Positions 38,120-47,804 of a DNA stretch of 64,000 nt are shown here, one piece after another. Under the pieces are notes generated by a model. The model was not told the origin of the DNA, did no database searches, and worked only from the letters and a program-made list of their open reading frames with translations. Each line of letters opens with the position of its first letter. Positions within the stretch are counted from its first letter, which is position 1. The stretch is taken from assembly GCA_023957245.1 (NCBI GenBank), contig JAMLHJ010000001.1:395273-459272 (forward strand). Direction: 5' to 3'. This DNA comes from Chitinophagales bacterium (GTDB lineage: Bacteria > Bacteroidota > Bacteroidia > Chitinophagales > JADIYW01). Position numbers and translations under genes: made by a program.

Positions 38120-38470
38120 AAAAACTGATTGATTCATTATTATAGGCAAGACATTTTCTTTCTTCAACCAAGAGGCAAGAACCAAAAATCAAGATATTTG
38201 GTTGTTTATTATTAAATAAAAGACATCAGTTGCAGGGCATCAGTTAATTATTGAATTTCCTCATCTTCAAATTGTATCATTGTTTCATTGCTTCATTCAA
38301 CTTTGTGAAACTTTGCGTAAAACTTTGCATCCTTTGCGGTTAGTTTAGGTAGCATTTTTCACATCTTCACACCTTAACATCTTCACATTACTTCATTGCT
38401 TTCTTGCTTAATTGCGTCATTGCCACATTACACTTTTTATTTTATTAATCCTATATTTTTATTAATTTAA
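38120..38470. repeat. Repeat-rich intergenic region F between tatC and amt
   Basis: Bases 38190-38290 are shared, inverted, with 29355-29453. Bases about 38289-38347 carry the ACTTTGCGTAAAACTTTGC module. TTTAGGTAGCATTTTTCACA and repeated CTTCACA/CATTGC words follow, similar to 9360-9425. No gene is seen. Confidence 0.75.
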
Positions 38471-38544
38471 TAAAATAATGTGGTTTTTATTGTGAATTAT
38501 TTATAATTTAGCTTAAAATATTGAAAACATTTAAATCCAATCTT

Positions 38545-39885
38545 ATGAAACTGAACAAATCCTTTTTATTACCATTCATCATTCTAATGGTAATTGTAAT
38601 TACCGGAGCCTTTGACCCAGGATATCCAATGACAGGCAATTCAACAAGTACAATAGACACAGGAAATACAGCATGGATGATAGTCGCTACAGCAATGGTG
38701 ATGATAATGACTCCAGGGCTCGGATTATTTTACGGTGGACTTGCCAATAGAAAAAATATCATCTCTACTGTTTTACAAAGTTTTATTTCTTTAGGTATCA
38801 TCAGTTTGATTTGGGTGGTATTTGGCTTTAGCTTATGTTTTGGTGAAGATGTAGGTGGATGGGGAATTATCGGAAACCCTTTCACCTATTTCATGTTTAG
38901 AGATGTCACACTCACTCCTCAAGAAGGAACAACCATCCCATTTATTCTTTATGCAATGTTCCAATTAAAATTTGCAGTTATCACTCCTGCATTAATAACA
39001 GGCTCATTTGCTCAACGAGTAAAATTTTCTGCATACTTATTATTTATTGTTTTATTCTTCATATTTATCTATAGTCCACTTTGCCACATGACTTGGCATC
39101 CAGATGGCATCTTTTACAAAATGGGAGTTCTAGATTTTGCAGGAGGAACTGTAGTGCATTTAAGTGCAGGATTTGCAGCTTTGGCAGGAGCTATATTTCT
39201 AGGCCCACGAACTGAATCTGAACGCACACATGAATATTCTAACATACCTTTGATTGTAATCGGAACAGGCTTGTTATGGTTTGGATGGTTTGGTTTCAAC
39301 GCAGGCTCAGCATTAGCATGTAATAGTGTAGCTGTAAACGCAGTCGCTACTACCAATACTGCAGCAGCAGCAGCAATGGTATCATGGGTATTACTTGATG
39401 CTCTACTCGGCAAAAAAATATCAGCAATTGGTGCTTGTGTGGGTGCTGTTGTTGGACTAGTTGCAATTACCCCTGCTTGTGGATTTGTCAATATTGGCGA
39501 GAGTATAGCTATTGGTTCTCTTTCTGCCATTGTGAGTAACTTTGCTGTTCATTATTCTAATAAATCTTCACTAGACGATACTTTGGATGTCTTCCCGTGT
39601 CACGGTGTAGGTGGAATCATGGGGACAATATTCACAGGTATTTTTGCAGCTGATTATGGTACTGGAATTACAGATTTAGGTTTAGCACATGGACAAACAA
39701 AAACTTTTATCAATGAAATAATTGCTCTCTTTTCTGTAGCTATATATGCATTCTTTGCTTCTTATGCGCTATATTATATTACCAATAAAATAAAACCAAT
39801 CAGAGTCAGTCAAAAAGATGAAGAAATGGGATTGGACATTACACAACACGGTGAAAGTTATGATATTCCTAGAGCAAGTGCTTAA
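38545..39885 (+). CDS. amt: Ammonium transporter, Amt family
   Basis: The product is 446 residues from ATG 38545 (MKLNKSFLLPFIILMVIVITGAFD); an in-frame TTG at 38521 is less likely. It has a cleavable signal-like first helix and eleven membrane helices. Conserved Amt segments include GLGLFYGGLANRKN, GFNAGSA, the twin-His region (DFAGGTVVHLSAGFAALAGA) and the late helix segment HGVGGIMGTIFTGIF. It conducts ammonium/ammonia. The usual partner glnK is absent immediately downstream, where a hairpin terminator and repeats occur instead. Confidence 0.94.
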   Translation: MKLNKSFLLPFIILMVIVITGAFDPGYPMTGNSTSTIDTGNTAWMIVATAMVMIMTPGLGLFYGGLANRKNIISTVLQSFISLGIISLIWVVFGFSLCFGEDVGGWGIIGNPFTYFMFRDVTLTPQEGTTIPFILYAMFQLKFAVITPALITGSFAQRVKFSAYLLFIVLFFIFIYSPLCHMTWHPDGIFYKMGVLDFAGGTVVHLSAGFAALAGAIFLGPRTESERTHEYSNIPLIVIGTGLLWFGWFGFNAGSALACNSVAVNAVATTNTAAAAAMVSWVLLDALLGKKISAIGACVGAVVGLVAITPACGFVNIGESIAIGSLSAIVSNFAVHYSNKSSLDDTLDVFPCHGVGGIMGTIFTGIFAADYGTGITDLGLAHGQTKTFINEIIALFSVAIYAFFASYALYYITNKIKPIRVSQKDEEMGLDITQHGESYDIPRASA

Positions 39886-39913
39886 GTTGTAATCAATAAA
39901 TCTTTCAATTAAA

Positions 39914-39948
39914 TGCCATTTATGAATATCAAATATTCGTAAATGGCA
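39914..39948 (+). terminator. Hairpin terminator after amt
   Basis: TGCCATTTATGAATAT (39914-39929) pairs with ATATTCGTAAATGGCA (39933-39948) over 16 bp including one G-T pair, with a 3-base loop. A short T-rich stretch follows. Confidence 0.7.
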
Positions 39949-39954
39949 ATTTCA

Positions 39955-40384
39955 TTACTTCATTCAGCTTAGCGTCCTTTGCGTATAACTTAGCACTCTT
40001 TGCTGTTGATTTCAACAGCATTTTTCGTACTTTGTACTTATGATTTTCAATTTTTCACTCTTCTCCATAGTTTCGACAGCATTTCGACAAGCTCAATGAC
40101 CGTCTCAACCACTAGCATCTTCACATCTCAAATCTTCTCATTGTTTCATTGAACTTTGTGTAGAAACTTGGTGAACTTTGTGGTTAAATTTTGGACGACG
40201 ATATTCTTGAATCCAATAAAAGGGTAGCTCCTACGGAGCAATAGTTTGTTGATTATGTATTATTACCTAGCGACAGCCTCTACGAGGCAAACTCAACCTT
40301 CGTATTTTTCATTCGTAATTTGTACTTCGCAATTTTTCTCATCTTCATATTCTCACATTTTCACATTTCCATCTTCTCATTACT
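39955..40384. repeat. Mosaic of intergenic repeat modules (region E)
   Basis: The order of modules here is a CTTTGCGTATAACTTAGC module (about 39967-40005), the TTTCGACAAGCTCAATGACC block (40049-40187), the 114-bp element (40180-40293) and degenerate TTCGTAATTTGTACTTCGC / CTCACATTTTCACATTTCC words to 40384. The same block and element occur in the opposite order in region A. No gene is seen. Confidence 0.85.
40180..40293 (+). repeat. 114-bp doublet hairpin element, copy 3
   Basis: Same orientation and length as 9071-9184, with both hairpins identical in their stems. The spacer between the hairpins and the base just before the second hairpin (GACAGCC against GGCAGCC) differ. Confidence 0.85.
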
Positions 40385-42937
40385 TTATTGCTTAATTATC
40401 TTTTTTGTTTCTAACAAGACTCCATTTTGGCTGATTTGAATAAAATACATGCCTTTAGGATACTGTGATAAGTCAATAGAGAATTTTTGGCTGTTTTGCA
40501 ATAACTTTTGTTGAACTAATTTACCATCAATAGTGGCAATATAATATTCTACTTTACCATTTAAAGCGTTTTTCAATTGTCCATAGACAATATCATTTGT
40601 TGGATTAGGATATAGACTAAAAATACTTTTCTGATTATTTTCATTCATTCCAGTACTTAAATTTATAGTTACTTCAGCTATAGGAGCTTTAGATTCTATG
40701 TTACCAACACTATCACGTGCTTCTACATAAAAAGAATAAGTAGAGTCGATATTTAGGTGAGTAACATTCACTGTATCATTATTAATCACATCTCCTATGT
40801 AAGTAAAATCTTGATGATTGATAGACCGATATAACTTATAAAGTCTAACATTAGAATGAATATCTTGATTTGACAAAACCAACTGTGCAGTAGAATCATT
40901 CACATGATTAGCACTTGCAATATTAGATTGAGGTATATCATTATCAATTTTATTTTTCCATATATTAGTAAAAATAGGCTCGTTTTCATCAAATATTATT
41001 TCTGCTTGGTTGTTAATTTGAGTATTTGTCGGCAATCCATTCTTTAAACCAATTGAATAATTCACCCAACCTTCACCTTCAGGTTGATTGATATTGGGTG
41101 GTAAAAATCCGTATAAAGGATCTGCAGTAAGATTGCCCGTTGCTTTATCTAATGTAACAAATCTCAATTGTAATTCACCACTTATGGTATCTAGGACACA
41201 AGCAATCCTAAGCACTTTTGTTGAATCGTCCAAATCTATTGTTGTAAAAAACTCTTTTCTATCAAGTGGAATTCTAAATATTTTATTACCAATTCCGATT
41301 TGATTTAATTTGAAAGTAGATAAATCAAATACATTTTTATCAATTCGATTTTTGACAATTACATATTGAGCTGGCACATCTGCTGTATCCACATTTTCAA
41401 AATTGATTTGGTAATTGACTACATTTCGATTATTGATATAATCACCGTTATAACCATTTGGCCCGTAAATAGCATTGGGGTCAAGAGAATTGACTGCTCG
41501 AATTTTTTTATCATCTATTTCTGGATCAGGGCAAAGCTCTTCATAAGCTTTATAATCACCATAGAGGTTATATAAATTACAACCAACCCCCAATGCATAA
41601 AGCCATGGATTTAATTTAGCTGCGTCAGATACACATTCAGTTGCTATACCATAAATACCAACAGCTGGGGTAGCAACTCCTGCCATACCAATACTAAAAT
41701 TACTATTATTAGAGGAACGAGCGAGCGCCCCGCCACCTCTAAATAAGTTACCAACCAGAGAAACTCCAGCTCTTACACAATTTGCAACTGGAATAAAGTC
41801 AGCTACTGTTCCAACCACTGAAGCAATTAAGGTTACCTTCGCCACAAGACAATCATTATTACTACCTGATGAGCCTGACCCTGGCCCTCCTCCTGTTGAA
41901 TCTCTACTTGATCTTAAATTTGCATACTCTGAAAATGTATGATCTATTGATTCATTAGGAAATGCCCAAACAATGATATTGGAAAAATCGCTTAATTTCA
42001 ACTGTATATTTACAGACTTATTTTCATAAGGTCCTATTTCACCTAAATGATAAAAATAATATCTTCCAGTATCACTATATCCTTCGAGAGTACCTACATT
42101 AAAATAACTAGAATGGAGTTGAATACTATCTGAAGGGCTATCATAAGAAAATGTATCTAAAACGGGTAAGATACTATCTAACATTCTGAACTCATTATCC
42201 CTAGGAATGTAGATACAAAATGGCAACATATAGACCGAAGAATTCCCTTTATTTTTAAACTCTATTTTATAATCCATCCACCTATGCTTCCTAATAACAT
42301 CAGGACCTACCAATTTAATTTCTACTATATCATCAATATATTCTTCAATAGTATAGGAATCTTTATACAAGTATATTTCACCATTGATAGTAAATTCTAC
42401 ATTATATTCTCCAACAGGTGTACCATTCAAATTAAAACTTGCAACGAGTTGATTACCAATTTCATTATAAATAAGAGTATCAGGTTCAACGGAATAGCTA
42501 TCATTATACACTCTCAATTTCGTTTGAGCATTAAAACCTCCACCATATACTACCATATTGATAAAAGTAGGCGAAGATTTATTGGGGGTAAATTTCTCTA
42601 TTCCATCTACGGATAAATTGTATTTGAGAGTATCAATAGAACAAGCATTACCTACTATTTGCGTAATAGGATATACACCTGGTGAATAATTATGTATTGG
42701 AAATCGCATACTATCCGTACTATTATCACCAAAATCCCATAACCAACTAGTAGCGTATTTTGATGTGTCTATAAAACTGATATCATTCCCAAATCGTGCA
42801 GTCTGAAACCCCGCTTCTGGAGGAAACACACTACAAATCTTTAAACTATCTGTTTGATATAGACTCCACTCCCCTGCATTAGATTGCGCTCGAACATATA
42901 GTCGATGAGTACCCAAACTCAAATCTTTCGGAACCAT
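40385..42937 (-). pseudogene. C-terminal part of frameshifted T9SS cargo protein (PKD, repeat domain, type A CTD)
   Basis: The 850-residue frame starts at an internal Met. Its open frame extends upstream to the T8 run at 43016-43023, where the frame of the preceding part takes over. Domains in order are an Ig/beta repeat ending ...YQTDSLKIC, a PKD-like domain (WLWDFGDNSTDSMRFPIHNYSPG), a second region with a Gly/Ser/Asn linker (about residue 340-360), hydrophobic Gly/Ala-rich segments (410-460), a LDPNAIYGP... beta domain (about 490-650), a fibronectin type III-like domain (YKLYRSINHQDFTYIGD...) and a type A T9SS CTD (LYPNPTND... PKGMYFIQISQNGVLLETKKIIKQ). Confidence 0.75.
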
Positions 42938-43013
42938 TATAGCAACACTGGTATCTATCTGATGTTGTCGATAGGTATTGATACGTGTCCCATTTCCAAT
43001 ACCTGGTTCTGTA

Positions 43014-43778
43014 TCAAAAAAAATATTCTAAAGCAACTATCGAATCTGTATTCGTTCCATTAACCTTTATAAATGAACCATAGTTGGAAAGTGAACGCAA
43101 ACCATTTTGAGCTATTGATGTAATATTCACCTGATGCATTCCTTGTGAAACATTAGCTAAACTAACAGCAATCTCATCATTAAAACTCGAAGAAGGTGAA
43201 GATATTTCTATTACTTGCTTAGTAGAAGTATCATTATCAATTATCACTTCAAAAGCACTCAATTGATTAGAAAATCCAGTTCCGCTATGTATCAGAAATG
43301 AGATATAGTTATTCAATGAAGGTATCCCATCATCTCCGTAGGTTACGACTTTAAGTGTATGCATACCTACAGTCAAGTCTTCAGTATTTAACGTAAATGT
43401 TTGATCTACTTGATGAGTAGGTGTGATATTAAAGACTTGAGGAGGTAGACTATCTATAATAAATTCGACTTTGGTGATATCACTACTTGAGGAGTTAGCA
43501 TAGATATAGTAAAATGTAATTTCTTGCGTTAAGGAACGCTTTTCATCATCATCTTGTACGAAGAGAGCTAACTGATGCAATCCCTGAGATAATCCATCAG
43601 GCGTAAGTGTGATAAGTGTATCTATGCTAGTATTTGATACTAATGGTAGAGTAACTATTTGGGAAGTATCACCATCAATATAATAACTTAAATGAGTAAG
43701 ATTAGTAGCATAGTTTTTTGTACTATATGATAGCAAGAAAAACAGCAAGCAACTCATTTTATAAAATATCTGTTTCAT
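43014..43778 (-). pseudogene. N-terminal part of frameshifted T9SS cargo protein
   Basis: The 254-residue frame has a signal peptide (ending KNYAT) and repeated units of about 75 residues, each with a D-rich strand and a GMHTL/GLHQL motif (DGLSQGLHQLALFVQDDD, EDLTVGMHTLKVVTYGDDG, ANVSQGMHQVNITSIAQNG). It ends LEYFF-stop at a run of eight T. With seven T, translation would pass in frame into DTEPGIGNGT..., giving one protein of about 1131 residues from 43778 to 40385. The beta-helix gene lies 34 bases upstream. Confidence 0.78.
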
Positions 43779-43812
43779 ACGCTTGGGTTTAAGGTGATGA
43801 AGTGACAGAATA

Positions 43813-44874
43813 CTATTTATTAGTTTGAGCTTTTACACGAATTTTCAAACCGCTACCTGTTGTACCAATATCTGGCACTTCCAAGCCATAGATATTTGGT
43901 ATAAATGGAATACCAGATAATACATAAGAATTTGTTCCTGCAAATACACCTACGTCTATACCACCAACACCTGCACCAATTGCTGGTGAGCCACTAGTGA
44001 GTACATATCTTGAATCCAAAGAAGAGTTGGAACTATTGTATTGAGGAAAAATACTTTCAATACTTTGATTAATAATGGCATTGTTGGTGTTTCTAAAAAT
44101 ACTATCAGAAGAAATATTGTTGGTCGCAACTAAGCTGCCAGTTGGACAAGAGCCACAGATTGTACTAATTTCTCTTTTTTCTTTACTTAAGTGTATATTA
44201 TTACTAAAATTTGTAGTTGATCCATTAGGTAATTTCAAAATACTACTACCACTATTCAACCTGTCAAAAATATTATTTGTAAAAGTGGCATTAGTCGAAT
44301 TGTTTAATTCAAAAGAGAAAGGATAACCCAAGCCACCATCTTTTTTCATTAATACAAATATATTATTACTAATTGTTATTGATGTGGACTGTATAGACAT
44401 TGCTGAATTTGAAAAATTTTGCGTAAATAATATATTGGAAGAATTGGCAACTACAGTTGCAATAATGTCGGGGACGATATAGTTTCTACTAATCGTCACA
44501 TTGGATGTTGAATCAATATTAAGATTGGAGGTAATAGTCAGACCACTCACTAAAGAACCATTGGAACCTGCAGAAATCGTCAGCTTTTGTAATTGTGCTG
44601 TTCCTATATTCGCTTGAGTATATGGAGCCTGATTACTACCAATAAAATATCCTGTCCCAATAATTGACAGAGGCTTTCTTACCACTACTTCACCATAGGA
44701 TAAAGCAGAACCATGTACTAAAAGTATAGAGTTGGCTGGTACATCATTAACGGCTGTCTGCAAATTGTCAAAATTAGCAGATGCTCCTATATTATTGTTG
44801 ACGGTAAATATACCTTGAGCAAAACTTGTTGAAGCAATTAACACTAAGATGAATAAGAGAGTGAACTTTCTCAT
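43813..44874 (-). CDS. Secreted right-handed beta-helix repeat protein
   Basis: The 353-residue protein has signal peptide MRKFTLLFILVLIASTSFAQ. The mature part opens with FTVNNNIGASANFDNLQTAVNDVPANSILLVHGSALSYGEVVVRKPLSIIGTG, the start of a pectate-lyase-like beta-helix. NIL/NIF/NNIF ladder repeats follow (VTISRNYIV, NILFTQNFS, ITISNNIFV, ATFTNNIFD). No T9SS C-terminal domain is present, so it probably stays in the periplasm. It precedes the large frameshifted cargo gene in the same direction. No active-site residues could be assigned. Confidence 0.75.
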   Translation of the reverse strand: MRKFTLLFILVLIASTSFAQGIFTVNNNIGASANFDNLQTAVNDVPANSILLVHGSALSYGEVVVRKPLSIIGTGYFIGSNQAPYTQANIGTAQLQKLTISAGSNGSLVSGLTITSNLNIDSTSNVTISRNYIVPDIIATVVANSSNILFTQNFSNSAMSIQSTSITISNNIFVLMKKDGGLGYPFSFELNNSTNATFTNNIFDRLNSGSSILKLPNGSTTNFSNNIHLSKEKREISTICGSCPTGSLVATNNISSDSIFRNTNNAIINQSIESIFPQYNSSNSSLDSRYVLTSGSPAIGAGVGGIDVGVFAGTNSYVLSGIPFIPNIYGLEVPDIGTTGSGLKIRVKAQTNK

Positions 44875-45027
44875 AGTATTTTTTTAAAAAAATGAATGAA
44901 ATGTTAATTCAATGTAAACAATAAATCATTTTACATTTGGGAAATAAATCATCATTTATCAAGTTTCTGAACAGCATTAATTATATGCAAACAGTTGATA
45001 ATCAATTAGTAAATATTTAGATTTATA

Positions 45028-46515
45028 TTATTTCAAATGAGAAATTTCTTTCTGAATCCACCAGAATATTTTAAAAAACATAAAAGCACTCAGGTGGTTT
45101 TGTTCTAATGAAAGCATAATTGTTTCAAACTCATCGAGCAATGCTAGTTTACTTTTCTTATCATCAACATCACTCAACTTCTTAAACATTTTTAGATAAG
45201 TTTTTTCAACAGTTGTATCATAATTCGATTTTTGAATAAGCTTTCGTAATGTATCATACTGACTATACATCAATAAATCCTCACCCTTTTCATACCATAT
45301 AATAAATTGCAATATCCTAGTAAACAAAAGTACATCTGGAAAAATATTTCTATTCTCATGGTGGAGAATTGTATCTATATATTGTAGAGCAAAATCATAT
45401 TCTTGAACATAAAATGCAGCACAAGCAAAATCATAGTGATATATAATAAATAAAGCATTGTTCCTTTCCATGGGCAATGAATATTGCTTCATGAGTTCTG
45501 TCATTTTATAGGCTTCCTTAAAATTCTCTAAAGACAAATAATATGCGTACTTGGCATGATAATATGTGATATATATATCTTCTAAGGCGACTTTATCCAC
45601 CTTTTTTACAGATGCTATCTTTTCAATTTCTTGAATAGTCTTATCTAATGATTCAATCTCTCCAAATGCTTGAATACTTACAAGTCTATTGATATAATTG
45701 CAAATCAATTTTGCATAAATATGAAAGAAGTGAGTTTTAAATTGAGCTTGCTTGTCATATTCATTCAACAGAAGACTTAGACTTTTTGCAGCTTCTTCAT
45801 AGTTATGCTCTAGGATAGCAATATTGCTATAAGCGTGATATATGTAATGCTTTGTTTTAAATGATAACAGTTGCTCTTCTAATAGATTATTTAGGGTTGA
45901 TTTTATCTTTAAGATATCTTCCCTCTCGAAGCTTCTAGTAGATACACCACTATTAAAGATTAAATTTTCAGAAATACTCACTTGAAGTTGTGCTAAATTC
46001 TCATTAAAAATCAATTGAGACAATTCAATCTTCTTCTGAATGAGCAACTGTTTGTCTTCTAAAGTTTTCTTAAAATAAGCAAATAAATCAATCTCTGTTT
46101 GTAGTAAAATGATATAGAGTGAATACATTTCATACTCTTCCAACAATTGTTTAAACGATGCTATTTTCTTTAAAGCCTGATCATAGAGAGATTTTCGAAT
46201 CAAGAATTGAATATGTCCAAATTGTTGAATACTTGTAAAATGCAAATGACTTTTTTCACCAATGGGCGTCAGAGTGTCAAGAATATGCTCATACAAATAA
46301 TAGAAAGCAGCCGCAGGATTTTTTGCAATGGAGGTGTTTTTAAATTCTTTTTTAATATCAGCAATATCAACATCTTTAACCTTACACAAGTAAACAAATA
46401 AATTTAAATATGTTGAATCATTCTTATTGCTTCTAAGAAAATACTTAGACACATAAGCTTTCTCATTGGGAGAGAGTGTATCAAGCAGAAAAAATATATC
46501 ATTCTTTACTTTCAT
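45028..46515 (-). CDS. Helical-repeat cytoplasmic protein, function unknown
   Basis: The product is about 495 residues from ATG 46515 (MKVKNDIFFLLDTLSPNEKAYVSKYFLRSN). The frame opens earlier at 46572 with a less likely start. It is predicted all-helical with TPR-like pairs (ALQYIDTILHHEN, EEAAKSLSLLLNEYDKQAQFKTHFFHIYAKLICNYI) and no signal peptide. The opening (LSPNEKAYVSKY) resembles a group of uncharacterised Bacteroidota proteins. No function is claimed. It is divergent from the ECF operon. Confidence 0.65.
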   Translation of the reverse strand: MKVKNDIFFLLDTLSPNEKAYVSKYFLRSNKNDSTYLNLFVYLCKVKDVDIADIKKEFKNTSIAKNPAAAFYYLYEHILDTLTPIGEKSHLHFTSIQQFGHIQFLIRKSLYDQALKKIASFKQLLEEYEMYSLYIILLQTEIDLFAYFKKTLEDKQLLIQKKIELSQLIFNENLAQLQVSISENLIFNSGVSTRSFEREDILKIKSTLNNLLEEQLLSFKTKHYIYHAYSNIAILEHNYEEAAKSLSLLLNEYDKQAQFKTHFFHIYAKLICNYINRLVSIQAFGEIESLDKTIQEIEKIASVKKVDKVALEDIYITYYHAKYAYYLSLENFKEAYKMTELMKQYSLPMERNNALFIIYHYDFACAAFYVQEYDFALQYIDTILHHENRNIFPDVLLFTRILQFIIWYEKGEDLLMYSQYDTLRKLIQKSNYDTTVEKTYLKMFKKLSDVDDKKSKLALLDEFETIMLSLEQNHLSAFMFFKIFWWIQKEISHLK

Positions 46516-46655
46516 TGCTTCTGATATAATGAAATATACAAAATATTTAAGCAATAAGGAATTAACAAACAATATATTTAAATCAATGTCAAGTTCATCT
46601 TGCTATAGTCAGATTGTCTAATTCTGAACATTGTAAAATATTTTTTCACTGCTTT

Positions 46656-46685
46656 TGTAACCTTTTCATTCTTGGTTGACTCTAA
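46656..46685 (+). promoter_or_regulatory. Putative ECF sigma-dependent promoter
   Basis: TGTAACC (46656-46662) is the classic -35 form of many ECF sigma factors. A CTCTAA-type -10 lies about 17 bases downstream (46680-46685), inside an otherwise TAnnTTTG-free region. The operon encodes its own ECF sigma factor, which suggests autoregulation. A perfect GTCTAGAC palindrome is at 46695-46702. Confidence 0.5.
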
Positions 46686-46736
46686 TATTTTAAAGTCTAG
46701 ACAATTTTTAAATTACTAAAAGCAAAAAATATTACT

Positions 46737-47405
46737 ATGAAAAATTTATTCAGACAGACAGCAACCTTCTACGGGAAGTTCGTACTATTATCAATAGCAT
46801 TCTCTCTAATATTCTCTTTACAAAGTTGTAAAAAGGACGATGTAACAATTGACCCTACAAGTACAGAAAAGTTCAAAGCATTTGATAATGCTATGCAGAA
46901 ACTTTGGGCAGACCACATGCAATGGACTTACAAAACAGTAGAAGCATTTTTTCATGAGCCAGATGCTCTCAATTCCAATCTCGCAAGATTAATTCAAAAT
47001 CAAAAAGATATTGGTTCAGCTATCGTCCCCTATTATGGTCAAGATGCAGGAGATCAATTGACTGAACTATTGATCGAGCATATTCAATTAGCGGTGCCAG
47101 TATTGACAGCAGCAAAAGAGAATAATGAGGTAGAACTCAAAACAGCATTAGACAATTGGTATGTAAACGCAAAAGAGATTGGAGATTTTCTAAATGGAGC
47201 CAACCCTACTCACTGGACACAACACGACATGCATCACATGATGGAAATGCATATTGACCAGACTGTAGCTTACTCAGTAGCACTTCTTCAAAATGACCAC
47301 AATAAAGCCATTCAACTTTATGATGAAGCATTTGACCACATGACACTTATAATGTCAAGAATTCTTTCAGAAGGTATCGCTAAACAATTTCCTAACAAAT
47401 TTTAA
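46737..47405 (+). CDS. His-rich helical lipoprotein, function unknown
   Basis: The 222-residue protein has a signal peptide and lipobox SLQSC (Cys about 31, then KKDD), so it is a lipoprotein. The mature part looks like a four-helix bundle with His/Glu-rich helices: LWADHMQWTYKTVEAFF, LTELLIEHIQLAVPVLTAA, HWTQHDMHHMMEMHIDQTV and YDEAFDHMTLIMSRIL. The clustered His and Asp/Glu suggest metal binding (inference). The segments RLIQNQKDIGSAIVPYYGQDAGDQLTELL match a widespread uncharacterised family also found in Firmicutes. It is the first gene of an operon with a DoxX-like protein and an ECF sigma factor. Confidence 0.7.
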   Translation: MKNLFRQTATFYGKFVLLSIAFSLIFSLQSCKKDDVTIDPTSTEKFKAFDNAMQKLWADHMQWTYKTVEAFFHEPDALNSNLARLIQNQKDIGSAIVPYYGQDAGDQLTELLIEHIQLAVPVLTAAKENNEVELKTALDNWYVNAKEIGDFLNGANPTHWTQHDMHHMMEMHIDQTVAYSVALLQNDHNKAIQLYDEAFDHMTLIMSRILSEGIAKQFPNKF

Positions 47406-47417
47406 AATTATTAAGTC

Positions 47418-47801
47418 ATGAACACAAATCATTCAAATCAAATAGTCAATCAAGTATTTATCATCTTAAAATATACATTTGGTATAGTTCCAATTGTCGC
47501 AGGTGCAGATAAATTTGCAAATATACTCACTAACTGGGAACAATATGTCAACCCAACTATTGCAGGATTACTACCATTTTCAACAGGCACATTTATGATG
47601 ATAGCTGGAGTTGTCGAAATTATTGCAGGTATCATTGTACTTGTTAAAACAGAGATTGGTGCTTATATTGTAGCTGCATGGCTGACAGTTATCGCTTTAT
47701 CTCTACTCATTGGATTTAACTTTGTAGATGTTGCAGTAAGGGATTTAGTGATGGCTATCGCAGCATTTTCATTAGCCAAATTATCAAAAGCAGTATCTTA
47801 A
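47418..47801 (+). CDS. DoxX-like four-helix membrane protein
   Basis: The 127-residue protein has four membrane segments (FGIVPIVAGADKFAN, FMMIAGVVEIIAGIIVLV, YIVAAWLTVIALSLLIGF, LVMAIAAFSLAKL). The early GADKF segment is typical of DoxX/DoxD-like proteins linked to redox or thiosulfate chemistry. It starts 12 bases after the lipoprotein gene and ends 3 bases before the sigma factor gene. Function inferred only. Confidence 0.72.
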   Translation: MNTNHSNQIVNQVFIILKYTFGIVPIVAGADKFANILTNWEQYVNPTIAGLLPFSTGTFMMIAGVVEIIAGIIVLVKTEIGAYIVAAWLTVIALSLLIGFNFVDVAVRDLVMAIAAFSLAKLSKAVS

Positions 47802-47804
47802 ATC

